From NCBI RefSeq assembly GCF_014858005.1, contig NZ_JACYOT010000004.1:1-64000 (forward strand): a stretch of DNA of 64,000 nucleotides, in the 5' to 3' direction. Source of the stretch: Propioniciclava soli. Its GTDB lineage: Bacteria > Actinomycetota > Actinomycetes > Propionibacteriales > Propionibacteriaceae. The translations under genes were made by a program, and so were the position numbers. Below are positions 24,922 to 33,243 of the stretch, in pieces; position 1 is the stretch's first letter; each line of letters starts with the position of its first letter. The notes beneath the pieces are model-generated. The model saw only the letters and a list, made by a program, of their open reading frames with translations. It was not told where the DNA came from and made no database searches.

Positions 24922-26834
24922 GCGCGGCGTGCGGCTGCGAGCACGACGAGCCCGAGACCACCATCAGCGAAGAGGCTGAGGCGGCGGAACGCCCCTGGTG
25001 GCGGGACCGCGGGATCATGGTCCCGGTCTTCTCCGGCATCGCGTTCCTCACCGGCCTGGCCCTGGAGTGGTCCGGGATGGAGATCCCGGCACTGGTGGCG
25101 TTCTGGATCGGTCTGCTGCTGGGTGCGTCGACGTTCACCCCCGGCGCGATCCGGAAGCTGTTCAAGGGCAAGCTCGGCATCGGCCTGCTGATGACGATCA
25201 GCGCCGTCGGCGCAGTGATCCTCGGGTACGTCGAGGAGGCCGCCGCCCTGGCGTTCCTGTACTCGATCGCCGAGGCACTGGAAGACAAAGCCATGGACCG
25301 CGCCCGCGGCGGGCTCCGGGCACTGCTCAAGCTCGTCCCCGAGACCGCGACCATCCGCCGCGACGGAGCATCGGTCGAAGTCGCCGCGAAGGACCTCGCC
25401 GTCGGCCAGCTGATGCTGGTGCGGCCGGGTGAGCGGATCGCGACCGACGGCATCGTCCGCACGGGGCGCTCCAGCCTGGACACCTCCGCGATCACCGGGG
25501 AATCGATCCCGGTCGAGGTCGAACCCGGCGACGCGGTGTCTGCGGGTGCGATCAACACCGCTGGGGCGCTGGAGGTCGAGACGACCGCGGCCGGCACCGA
25601 CAACTCGCTGACCACGATCGTCGACCTGGTGGAGAAGGCTCAGGCCGAGAAGGGCGACCGCGCCCGTCTCGCCGACCGCATCGCCCGCCCCCTCGTCCCG
25701 GGCGTGCTGATCCTCGCCGCCCTGGTCGCGATCATCGGGTCGCTGTTCGGCGACCCGGAGCTGTGGATCACCCGCGCTCTCGTGGTGCTGGTGGCGGCGT
25801 CGCCGTGCGCGTTGGCGATCTCGGTCCCGCTGACTGTGGTGGCCGCGATCGGCTCGGCGAGCAAGTTCGGCGTGATCATCAAGTCGGGTGCCGCGTTCGA
25901 GCGGTTCGGCGTGATCCGTCACGTCGCCGTCGACAAGACCGGCACCCTCACCCGCAACGAGCCCGCCGTCGCCGCCGTCCTCACCGTAGACGGTGTGAGC
26001 GAGGCGGAGGCGCTGGCGTGGGCGGCCGCGTTGGAGCAGCACAGCACCCACCCGCTCGCGGCCGCGATCACCGCCGCTGTGCCGGATGCCCCTGCGGCGG
26101 AGGGCGTGACCGAGCAGGCCGGTCACGGCATCGATGGCGAGCTCGACGGCGCGCGGATCACGGTCGGCAGTCCCCGCTGGCTGCACGCCGGGACGCTCGG
26201 CGACCGGGTCGCGGGGCTGGAGGAGCAAGGCATGACGGTCGTGATCGTCCACCGCGACGGCGTCCCGGTCGCCGCGATCGGCGTCCGCGACGAGCTGCGA
26301 CCGGAGGTCCCCGAGGTCGTGCGCACCCTCGCGACCCAGGGCATCGGGGTGACCATGCTCACCGGCGACAACGCCCGCACCGCCCGCGCCCTCGCTGCGC
26401 AAGCAGGGATCGATGACGTCCGCGCCGAGCTGCGCCCCGAAGACAAGGCCGCCGCGATCGCAGAGTTCGGTGCGAAGGGGCCGGTCGCGATGATCGGCGA
26501 CGGCATCAACGACGCCCCTGCGCTGGCCGCCGCGGACATCGGTATCGCGATGGGCGCGACGGGCTCCGACGCCGCGATCGAGTCGGCCGACGTGGCCTTC
26601 ACCGGTCACGACCTGCGGCTTCTCCCGCGCGCGTTCGACCACGCCCGTCGGGGGCGGCACATCATCAACCAGAACATCATCCTGTCGCTGCTGATCATCA
26701 CCGCGCTGCTCCCGCTGGCCCTGTTCGGCGTCCTGGGCCTCGCCGCCGTGGTCCTGGTGCACGAGATCGCCGAGGTCGTCGTCATCCTCAACGGACTGCG
26801 CGCCGCCCGGACTCGGAAGGAGCCGACCGCATGA
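24918..26834 (+). CDS. P1B-type heavy-metal exporting ATPase (Cd/Pb/Zn class)
   Basis: This 638-residue P-type ATPase pumps metal cations out of the cell. Landmarks are TGES at 193-196 (actuator), the transmembrane metal site SPC at 295-297, the phosphorylated DKTGT (D339), the nucleotide-binding HP motif (STHPLAAA), MLTGDN and the hinge GDGINDAPAL. The SPC motif with HEIAEVVVILNG in the last helix, rather than CPC, is typical of one P1B subgroup, so the exact metal is uncertain. The N-terminus has a short CGCEH metal-binding tail instead of a full domain. Pairing with cmtR points to cadmium and lead. Confidence 0.85.
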   Translation: MSAACGCEHDEPETTISEEAEAAERPWWRDRGIMVPVFSGIAFLTGLALEWSGMEIPALVAFWIGLLLGASTFTPGAIRKLFKGKLGIGLLMTISAVGAVILGYVEEAAALAFLYSIAEALEDKAMDRARGGLRALLKLVPETATIRRDGASVEVAAKDLAVGQLMLVRPGERIATDGIVRTGRSSLDTSAITGESIPVEVEPGDAVSAGAINTAGALEVETTAAGTDNSLTTIVDLVEKAQAEKGDRARLADRIARPLVPGVLILAALVAIIGSLFGDPELWITRALVVLVAASPCALAISVPLTVVAAIGSASKFGVIIKSGAAFERFGVIRHVAVDKTGTLTRNEPAVAAVLTVDGVSEAEALAWAAALEQHSTHPLAAAITAAVPDAPAAEGVTEQAGHGIDGELDGARITVGSPRWLHAGTLGDRVAGLEEQGMTVVIVHRDGVPVAAIGVRDELRPEVPEVVRTLATQGIGVTMLTGDNARTARALAAQAGIDDVRAELRPEDKAAAIAEFGAKGPVAMIGDGINDAPALAAADIGIAMGATGSDAAIESADVAFTGHDLRLLPRAFDHARRGRHIINQNIILSLLIITALLPLALFGVLGLAAVVLVHEIAEVVVILNGLRAARTRKEPTA

Positions 26835-27139
26835 AGGTCGAACTGCTGCACATCGTCGACTGCCCGAACACGGCAATCGCCGAAGCCAACGCACGCGCGG
26901 CGCTGGATGCTCTCGGGCTCGGGGCCGTTCCTGTCGAGCTGGTGACGATCCGAACCGAGGCCGAGGCGGCGAGCACCCAGTTCGGAGGCTCGCCCACGAT
27001 CCTCCTCGACGACGTCGACCTGTTCCCGACGGCCCCGGTTCGCTCGCTGGCGTGCCGGGTCTACGCGACGGAAAGCGGGTACGCCGGAGCGCCCACGCAG
27101 GAGCAGATCGAAGCAGCGATGCGAGGCGCATCCCGGTAG
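26831..27139 (+). CDS. Thioredoxin-like protein of the metal operon (DF-family type)
   Basis: This 102-residue protein has a thioredoxin-like fold start (KVELLHIVDCPN), with a CPN motif in place of CxxC. This is the pattern of the DF-family (seleno)protein group found near mercury and other metal genes. Residues SPTILLDDVDLFP match the conserved cis-proline region. The ATG overlaps the ATPase stop, so it belongs to the cmtR operon. It may trap or hand over thiol-reactive metals; that role is inferred. Confidence 0.7.
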   Translation: MKVELLHIVDCPNTAIAEANARAALDALGLGAVPVELVTIRTEAEAASTQFGGSPTILLDDVDLFPTAPVRSLACRVYATESGYAGAPTQEQIEAAMRGASR

Positions 27140-27227
27140 AGCGAGAACGACCGGTGACGCGATCACTGGGTCACACCTCACGGCACAACGGTGTTCGCCG
27201 TAAAGTTCGCGGACCCGGAAACACACC

Positions 27228-27259
27228 GGAGGGGTAGGGCCATTGGCCTCTGCCCCTCC
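27228..27259. terminator. Bidirectional terminator between convergent metal operons
   Basis: GGAGGGGTAGGGCC (27228-27241) pairs with GGCCTCTGCCCCTCC (27245-27259), with a couple of mismatches. It lies between the rightward cadmium operon and the leftward arsenate operon. Confidence 0.65.
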
Positions 27260-27274
27260 GCTGCTCGCAGCTCC

Positions 27275-27679
27275 TCAGACGAGCAGTTCGGCGAGGAGGG
27301 TCTCGACGCGGGCCTTGATGTCGTCGCGAATCGGGCGCACCGCATCGATGCCCTGCCCCGCCGGGTCGTCGAGCTTCCAGTCCTCGTACCGCTTGCCCGG
27401 GAAGAACGGGCAAGCGTCGCCGCAACCCATCGTGATCACCACGTCGGAGGCCTGCACGGCCTCGGTGGTGAGCACCTTGGGCTGTTCGGCGGTGATGTCG
27501 ATGCCCTCCTCGCGCATCGCCTCGACGGCGACCGGGTTGATCTGGTCGGCGGGCATGGACCCGGCGGAGCGGACCTCGACGCGGTCGCCCGCCAACTCGC
27601 GGAGATAGCCGGCGGCCATCTGGGAACGGCCGGCGTTGTGGACGCAGACGAAGAGGACGGAAGGCTTCTGGTCGGTCAT
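27275..27679 (-). CDS. arsC: Arsenate reductase, low-molecular-weight phosphatase type
   Basis: This 134-residue ArsC reduces arsenate to arsenite, using thiols. The P-loop is VCVHNAGRS with catalytic C12 and R18. C86 and C90 in MGCGDACP can form the resolving disulfide. The spacing differs from the seven residues in the staphylococcal pI258 enzyme. Ser-rich start SAGSMPADQINP and the KRYEDWKLDDP loop complete the fold. It is the last gene of the operon trxB-trxA-acr3-arsR/C-arsC, whose thioredoxin pair can recycle it. Confidence 0.9.
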   Translation of the reverse strand: MTDQKPSVLFVCVHNAGRSQMAAGYLRELAGDRVEVRSAGSMPADQINPVAVEAMREEGIDITAEQPKVLTTEAVQASDVVITMGCGDACPFFPGKRYEDWKLDDPAGQGIDAVRPIRDDIKARVETLLAELLV

Positions 27680-27694
27680 GGTTGTTCGCTTCTT

Positions 27695-28699
27695 TCAGTC
27701 GGTGAGGGTGGCGAGGAGGCCGCGGACGCGGCCCTCGATGTCGTCGCGGATCGCGGCGACGCCCTCGGGCGATGCCAGCGCTGGGTCTCCGACGGCCCAG
27801 TCTTCGTAGCGGACGCCGGGGATGATCGGGCAGACGTCGCCGCAGCCCATCGTGACCACCACGTCGGCCGCGCGCACGGCGTCGTCGGTGAGGGGCTTCG
27901 GGAACGCCGTCTCGGCCTCCTGCTCGCCCTCGATCTCGGTGAGCAGCGAGCGCACGTGCGGGTGCACGTCCGACGCAGGAGTGGAGCCGGCAGAGCGGGC
28001 GATAACCCGGCCATCGGCGAGCTGGTTGACGATCGCGGCTGCGAGCTGCGAGCGGCCCGCGTTCTGCACGCAGACGAACAGCACCTGAGGCACCCCGGAC
28101 GACCGATCACGGGTCAGATCGGCCAGGCGCTGCCGGGCGAACCGCTCGGTCAGCGGGATCATGTGCCCCGTCAGCTTCGCCGAACGCACCAGCCCGGCGT
28201 AGGACTCGCGCACGATCGCGATCACGAGGTCCCGATTCAGCCCGGTCAGCTCGTCCGCGAGCTCCTCCGCGAGACGGGTCACCCGTGCGTCCATCTGCTG
28301 CAAGGCCTCGGCCCGGGCTGCGGTGTCTTCGGGCTCGTCCGCTGCGGCCGCGGCCGGAGCGAACGCGTCGAGGAGGGCCGCGACGGCGCGCTGCTTGCCC
28401 GGGGCGACGCGGTAATACACCCATGTGCCGCGCCGCTCGGACAGAAGCATCCCGGTCTCCTTCAGCACCTTCAGGTGGTGCGAAACGGTCGGCTGGGACA
28501 CCTCGGCGAGGTCCGCGAGATCGCACACGCAGGACTCGCCGCGCGGGTCGGTCGCGATCGCCGAGAGCATCCGCAGCCGCAGCGGGTCAGCGAGCGCCTT
28601 CAGCGCCCCGGCCACGGTCGTCGCGGCCTCGGTCCCGATAGCGTGCCCCGTGGACGGCGCGCACGCGTCGGCGTCGGCGATGACGGCGGTATCGGTCAT
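27695..28699 (-). CDS. ArsR-ArsC fusion: repressor joined to arsenate reductase
   Basis: This 334-residue fusion has three parts. Residues 25-115 are an ArsR winged helix with SCVCDL (C57, C59) and SQPTVSHHLKVLKETGM. Residues 130-195 are a three-helix bundle (ARVTRLAEELADEL...ERFARQRLADL) as seen ahead of some actinobacterial phosphatase-type reductases. Residues 205-334 are a full ArsC with VCVQNAGRS (C210, R216) and MGCGDVCP. The start at 28699 overlaps the acr3 stop. A sensor-plus-enzyme protein could tie repression to local arsenite production. Confidence 0.88.
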   Translation of the reverse strand: MTDTAVIADADACAPSTGHAIGTEAATTVAGALKALADPLRLRMLSAIATDPRGESCVCDLADLAEVSQPTVSHHLKVLKETGMLLSERRGTWVYYRVAPGKQRAVAALLDAFAPAAAAADEPEDTAARAEALQQMDARVTRLAEELADELTGLNRDLVIAIVRESYAGLVRSAKLTGHMIPLTERFARQRLADLTRDRSSGVPQVLFVCVQNAGRSQLAAAIVNQLADGRVIARSAGSTPASDVHPHVRSLLTEIEGEQEAETAFPKPLTDDAVRAADVVVTMGCGDVCPIIPGVRYEDWAVGDPALASPEGVAAIRDDIEGRVRGLLATLTD

Positions 28700-29784
28700 G
28701 ACGTCCTCGATTCGGTGGTGTAGGGGTCGGTGTGGAACCAGGCCTTCGCGGCCCAGAGCGAGACGTAGACCAGGCCCACGAGCACGGGGACCTCGATGAG
28801 CGGGCCGACGACCCCGGCCAAGGCCTGGCCGGATGCCGCGCCGAAGGTGCCGATCGCGACCGCGATGGCGAGCTCGAAGTTGTTGCCCGCTGCGGTGAAT
28901 GCGAGCGTCGTGGACCGCGCGTAGCCCAGGCTGAGGGTCTTGCCGAGTAGGATGCCGGCGAACCACATCAGCGCGAAGTAGACCAGCAGCGGCAGCGCGA
29001 TCCTGGCGACGTCGAGCGGATGCGAGGTGACCTGCTTGCCCTGCAGGGCGAACAGCAGCACGATCGTGAACAGCAGCCCGTAGAGCGCCCACGGTCCGAT
29101 CTTCGGGAGGAACTTCTCCTCGTACCAGTCGCGCCCCTTGCGCTTCTCGCCGATGAACCGGGACGCGAAGCCCGCGACGAGCGGGATCCCGAGGAACACG
29201 AGCACGTTCAAGGCAATCGGCCAGACCGAGATCTCCAGCCCCTGCACGTCCAAGCCGAGCCAGTCCGGCAGTACGGTCAGGTAGAACCAGCCCAGCACCG
29301 AGAACATGACAACCTGGAACACGGAGTTGATCGCGACCAGCACCGCGGTCGCCTCCCGGTCGCCGCACGCGAGATCGTTCCAGATCACGACCATCGCGAT
29401 GCATCGGGCCAGCCCCACGATGATCAGCCCGGTCCGGTACTCGGGCAGATCCGGCAGGAAGATCCACGCGAGCGCGAACATCACCGCAGGTCCTACCAGC
29501 CAGTTCAGCACGAGCGAGGAGACGAGGAGCTTCTTGTCACCCGTGACGGCGGCGACCTTGTCGTAGCGGACCTTCGCGAGCACCGGGTACATCATCACCA
29601 GCAGGCCCAGGCCGATCGGGATCGAGATCCCGCCGACCTCCATCGCAGAGAGCGCGTCTGAGAGTGCGGGCACGAAACGGCCGAGCAGGAGGCCTGCGAC
29701 CATGGCGAGGCCGATCCAGAGCGGCAGCCACTTGTCGAGTGTGGAGAGCCGTTTCGGGGCGGTGCGGGTCAGGGTGTCGGTCAT
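28696..29784 (-). CDS. acr3: ACR3-family arsenite efflux transporter
   Basis: This 362-residue protein with ten membrane helices exports arsenite. Family marks are GLARCIAMVVIWNDLA with the essential cysteine at C128, and the TTLAFTAAGNNFELAIAVA helix bearing a conserved glutamate. Overlaps on both sides (trxA stop and fusion-gene start) show tight translational coupling. It works with the two arsenate reductases encoded downstream. Confidence 0.93.
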   Translation of the reverse strand: MTDTLTRTAPKRLSTLDKWLPLWIGLAMVAGLLLGRFVPALSDALSAMEVGGISIPIGLGLLVMMYPVLAKVRYDKVAAVTGDKKLLVSSLVLNWLVGPAVMFALAWIFLPDLPEYRTGLIIVGLARCIAMVVIWNDLACGDREATAVLVAINSVFQVVMFSVLGWFYLTVLPDWLGLDVQGLEISVWPIALNVLVFLGIPLVAGFASRFIGEKRKGRDWYEEKFLPKIGPWALYGLLFTIVLLFALQGKQVTSHPLDVARIALPLLVYFALMWFAGILLGKTLSLGYARSTTLAFTAAGNNFELAIAVAIGTFGAASGQALAGVVGPLIEVPVLVGLVYVSLWAAKAWFHTDPYTTESRTS

Positions 29785-30107
29785 GCGAGCAGTTCCTCGA
29801 TCTTCGCGGTGTAGACGGGTTTCGGGTGCGCGCCGATCAGCACGTCTACCCGTTCCCCGTTCCGGTAGAAGCCGAGGGTCGGGATCGAGGTCACGCCGGC
29901 CGCGGTCACAGTCTCGGGGTTCTGGTCGGCGTCGACCTTCACGAACTTTACCCGGCCCGCGTACTCGCTGGCGAGCTGGTCCAGGATCGGGGCGATCGCC
30001 CTGCACGGGCCGCACCAGGTCGCCCAGATGTCGACCACGACGGGTAGCTCGGACTCGAGCACCTCCGCCTGGAAGGTGGCATCGGTGACAGGGGTGACGG
30101 TGCTCAT
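29781..30107 (-). CDS. trxA: Thioredoxin
   Basis: This 108-residue thioredoxin has the active site WCGPC at 31-35 and the cis-proline in SIPTLGFY. Being within the ars operon between trxB and acr3, it is likely the electron donor for the arsenate reductases. The start and stop overlap the neighbours by 4 bp each. Confidence 0.9.
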   Translation of the reverse strand: MSTVTPVTDATFQAEVLESELPVVVDIWATWCGPCRAIAPILDQLASEYAGRVKFVKVDADQNPETVTAAGVTSIPTLGFYRNGERVDVLIGAHPKPVYTAKIEELLA

Positions 30108-31078
30108 GCGGAGACCTCCAGAACCAGTGCGGAAACGGCGGCGGGTGCGAGGTTCGACAGGTAGTGCTGGGCGTCCTGCGCGGCCGCGCAACCGGTGCCT
30201 GCGGCGGTGATCGCCTGCCGGTATGTGTGGTCGACGAGGTCCCCGGCTGCGAACACCCCAGCCAGGTTTGTCCGCGTCGACGGGTGCGCGACCCGCACGT
30301 ACCCGTCCGCATCGGTGTCGGCCTGCCCGGTCACGAGCTCGGAGCGCGGGTCGTGCCCGATCGCGACGAACACCCCCGTCGCGTCGAGCGTTCGCTCAGC
30401 CCCGGTGATCGTGTCGCGCAACGTGAGCCCGGTGACCTGCTCGTCGCCGAGGATCGCGGCGACCTCGCTGTTCCAGGCGACCTCGATCTTCGGATCGTCC
30501 AGCACGCGCTGTGCCATGATCCTCGACGCCCGGAACTCGTCCCGGCGGTGCACCACGGTCACTTTCGATGCGAACCGGGTGAGGAACAGGGCCTCCTCCA
30601 TCGCGGAGTCCCCGCCGCCGACCACGACGATCTCCTGCTCGCGGAAGAAGAAGCCGTCGCAGGTCGCGCACCAGGACACTCCGTGCCCGGACAGACGCTC
30701 CTCCTCGGGAAGGCCGAGCTTGCGGTACGCGGAACCCATCGTCAGGATCACCGCCCGCGCCCGGTACGTCACCCCGGCGCCGGTCTCGATGATCTTCACG
30801 TCGCCGTCCAGATCAAGTCGGGTCGCGTCGTCGGTGACGATCTCGGCGCCGAACCGCTCCGCCTGTGCCCGCATCGACTCCATCAGCTCTGGCCCCTGCA
30901 CGCCGTCGACGAAGCCCGGGAAGTTCTCCACCTCGGTCGTCGTCATCAGCGCACCGCCCGCGGTCACCGAGCCCGCGATCACGACCGGAGCGAGACCCGC
31001 ACGGGCGGCATAGACCGCCGCGGTGTACCCCGCGGGACCAGACCCGACGATGACCAACTCGACCTCTTGAATAGACAT
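30104..31078 (-). CDS. trxB: Thioredoxin reductase
   Basis: This 324-residue flavoprotein has the FAD motif [16 protein letters not shown], the redox-active CATC at 137-140, the NADPH motif [12 protein letters not shown] and a C-terminal FAD motif [10 protein letters not shown]. As first gene of the arsenate operon it supplies reduced thioredoxin, making the island independent of host reductants. ATG 31078 lies just downstream of an ATATTGAC octamer shared with the arsR control region. Confidence 0.92.
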   Translation of the reverse strand: MSIQEVELVIVGSGPAGYTAAVYAARAGLAPVVIAGSVTAGGALMTTTEVENFPGFVDGVQGPELMESMRAQAERFGAEIVTDDATRLDLDGDVKIIETGAGVTYRARAVILTMGSAYRKLGLPEEERLSGHGVSWCATCDGFFFREQEIVVVGGGDSAMEEALFLTRFASKVTVVHRRDEFRASRIMAQRVLDDPKIEVAWNSEVAAILGDEQVTGLTLRDTITGAERTLDATGVFVAIGHDPRSELVTGQADTDADGYVRVAHPSTRTNLAGVFAAGDLVDHTYRQAITAAGTGCAAAQDAQHYLSNLAPAAVSALVLEVSA

Positions 31079-31100
31079 GCATCTATATTGACGCCTATCA
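31079..31100 (-). promoter_or_regulatory. trxB-ars operon operator candidate
   Basis: ATATTGAC at 31085-31092 duplicates the octamer upstream of arsR/flavoprotein. It lies a few bases upstream of the trxB ATG, where bound ArsR would block transcription or initiation. Confidence 0.45.
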
Positions 31101-31167
31101 AAGCAGTCGGCAAGTCGATGGGCTGCACCTGGGCCGGTGTTTGCCGAAGGTTCACCTTCAGCGGCGG

Positions 31168-32916
31168 CTACACGCTGTCGACCTTGGTGTTGGCCGGGTC
31201 TGTGACGGTGCGGGCGTAGTGGAGGGCGGTGTCGATGGTGATGCCGAATAGGTCGCAGACCCGACGGACGTCTCCGCCGGTCTGCTCAACCTCATAGAGG
31301 ATGCGGTCGGTACGGAGCGCCTGGGCGGAGATTCCGGCCTTCTTCCAGGGGAAGTTGCGGCCGGGCGGGGTGAGCCTGGGTCCGGTCTGCTGGGTGACCA
31401 GCAGATACGGATTCTGCGTCTCGGGCCATCTTCGGGTGCGGTGGTCGAGCCACGCCGTCAGGCGCACGAGCACGGGTTTCGCGAGCGGGATGATGCGGCC
31501 GTCGGGCATGGTGAGGCGCCCGTCGGCGACGTCGGTCAGGAGCAGATGCTGGACTTGCCGGGTCGTGAGCGCATGGAACGCGACGAGGGAGACGGCGAAC
31601 GCGACTGCCGGGTCGGGACTCGTGAGGGCGTCGCGGATCGCGTTCGGGTGCATCGGGAGCGGTGCGTTGCGCTTCGCCGGTCGCAGCGGGATTCGCTTCG
31701 TGGGGTCGTGGAAGATCTGCTTCTGCCCGTGCAGGATGCTGAACAGGGTGCGTAGGCCGAGCAGCATGAGGTGCCGTGGCGATGGCTCGTCGGGCAGCAC
31801 GGCGAGAATGTCATCGGTGCTGATCTCGGCGAAGCTCGTGTGCCCGTTCTCGACCCAAGTCGTCACGGCCGGGAGGATGCCGTACATCTGGGCCTTGACT
31901 GTTGATGCTTCGCGGGGTTGCCTGCGCGGTGGCGTCGGTGACCCGTTCACCATGGTGGTGCGCCAGAGTTCGAGTTGGGTGCGCATCGGGTCGGGGATAT
32001 CCACCGTCTTGCGCGCGAAGAGCCGGTCGAAGGTGGGTACGCGGTCATCGATGAGGAGGCCGGCGTCTTCGAGGATTTCGATCGTGGAGCGGACGTTGTG
32101 GTCGTTGTAGCTGCGTAGCGCGAGGATGTCGGACGCTCGGAACTGGAGGTTGGCTTCGGGGAACACGAGTTGCAGGACCTTGAGGGTGCGCCGAACCTGA
32201 TTCGTTTGCCGTTTGCTCCAGGCGTACTCGCTGGCGCGGGCGGTGAGGAAGTGCTCGGTTCGGGAGGTGATGTCGCGGCGGGCAAGCTCGTTCGCTCGCT
32301 GCCGCAGCAGCTCGGGGTCAGGGTCGACGTGGAAGAGGACCTGCTGGGTGCTCTCGGGCGGTGGCGGCGCGTTGATGAGGAGTAGCGCCTCCGCCACGCC
32401 CATCGCTGGCCGCGTGCGGAGCGCGGCAGGCCGGCGAGGGTCGTTCATCGATGCGAAGAACAACTGCTGTCCCCACTTCTGTGCAGCGCCGAGATCGAGT
32501 GGTTCGCCGGGCTGTTGGTGGTAGCGGGCGGTCTCCAGGCAGAGCCGGCAGTAGTCCTGCTCGCCGATCGTGACCGTGCGGTGACAGGATGAGCATTCAC
32601 CTTGGGGGTAGTGCTGGAACCACCATCGGCACTTCCAGCAACGCCAGTTGTGCTGCCGATAGACGCCGTAGGCGAGGCAGTCTCGGCAGGAGCCGACGAA
32701 ACCCGGGCTGCCGGGATGGCAGTGCGCGCAGAGCCCCTGGCTGTAGTAGCTCGCTGACCCGCACTTCCGGCAGGGCGGTGGCGTGAATGGGCCGCCAGGG
32801 AGGCAGTCGTAGCAGTAGTCGACTCGGGGCGTGAGCCACGCGGCCGGATTGACCCCGCACGCGGTGCAGGCCAAGGGCGGGCTGAGCGGCCCGCCCCGGC
32901 CGCGGGCGGGACTCAT
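31168..32916 (-). CDS. Zinc-knuckle protein with degenerate tyrosine-recombinase C-terminus (TnpB-like)
   Basis: This 582-residue protein begins with eight CxxC pairs (C17/20, 35/38, 49/52, 63/66, 77/80, 93/96, 108/111, 123/126), enough for four zinc ribbons. The C-terminal 140 residues follow the tyrosine-recombinase layout: [13 protein letters not shown] as the first arginine box, R535 in ALRTDRIL with Ala in place of the usual His, and Y567 in ALHYARTV as the possible nucleophile. It is the last gene of an operon with a recombinase and an HTH protein. Tn554 TnpB (about 630 residues) is the best analogue. I infer a role in transposition; activity is unproven. Confidence 0.6.
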   Translation of the reverse strand: MSPARGRGGPLSPPLACTACGVNPAAWLTPRVDYCYDCLPGGPFTPPPCRKCGSASYYSQGLCAHCHPGSPGFVGSCRDCLAYGVYRQHNWRCWKCRWWFQHYPQGECSSCHRTVTIGEQDYCRLCLETARYHQQPGEPLDLGAAQKWGQQLFFASMNDPRRPAALRTRPAMGVAEALLLINAPPPPESTQQVLFHVDPDPELLRQRANELARRDITSRTEHFLTARASEYAWSKRQTNQVRRTLKVLQLVFPEANLQFRASDILALRSYNDHNVRSTIEILEDAGLLIDDRVPTFDRLFARKTVDIPDPMRTQLELWRTTMVNGSPTPPRRQPREASTVKAQMYGILPAVTTWVENGHTSFAEISTDDILAVLPDEPSPRHLMLLGLRTLFSILHGQKQIFHDPTKRIPLRPAKRNAPLPMHPNAIRDALTSPDPAVAFAVSLVAFHALTTRQVQHLLLTDVADGRLTMPDGRIIPLAKPVLVRLTAWLDHRTRRWPETQNPYLLVTQQTGPRLTPPGRNFPWKKAGISAQALRTDRILYEVEQTGGDVRRVCDLFGITIDTALHYARTVTDPANTKVDSV

Positions 32917-33239
32917 ACCGGTGGCGCTGGCCGGTCGTTCGGCCCGAAACGAGGCTTCACCACGCCCGGTGCGTCGTTCACCGCGCCCTTATCGGTGGGC
33001 TGCTGTTTCCGCGCAGCGACTTTGTCAGGTTCGGGCACGAGGAGGTCGGTGGGTTGGCAGCCGAGAACGTGGCAGAAGACATCGAGATCGTCCAACCGGA
33101 TCGTGGTCGGGGTACCGGTCCAGAGGGCCGACATCTTCCCCAGACTGATCTCGAGTCCCGCGTCCGCGAGCATCCGTCGCAGCTCGGCGGACTTCCAGAT
33201 CCCGCGTTCAGCGGCCTGCACTCGGAGGTTCCATTTCAT
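32913..33239 (-). CDS. XRE-type HTH protein of the recombinase operon
   Basis: This 108-residue protein starts at MKWNLRVQAAERG (33239), four bases past the recombinase stop. The longer reading from 33272 would add an atypical N-terminus. The Cro/C1 fold is visible in WKSAELRRMLADAGLEISLGKMSALW...IRLDDLDVFCHVLGCQPTDLL. The tail is disordered. It overlaps the next gene by 4 bp. It may regulate the operon or act as a directionality or accessory factor, occupying the place taken by TnpC in Tn554. Confidence 0.75.
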   Translation of the reverse strand: MKWNLRVQAAERGIWKSAELRRMLADAGLEISLGKMSALWTGTPTTIRLDDLDVFCHVLGCQPTDLLVPEPDKVAARKQQPTDKGAVNDAPGVVKPRFGPNDRPAPPV

Positions 33240-33243
33240 CGCG

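Noticed and set aside
24666-27131. Minus-strand open frame of 821 codons opposite the metal ATPase
   Set aside because: Shadow frame of a well-recognised P-type ATPase; no domain can be seen.
28700-29467. 590-codon version of the ArsR-ArsC frame
   Set aside because: The extra N-terminus is an antisense-like shadow in acr3. ATG 28699 overlaps the acr3 stop and begins a standard ArsR domain.
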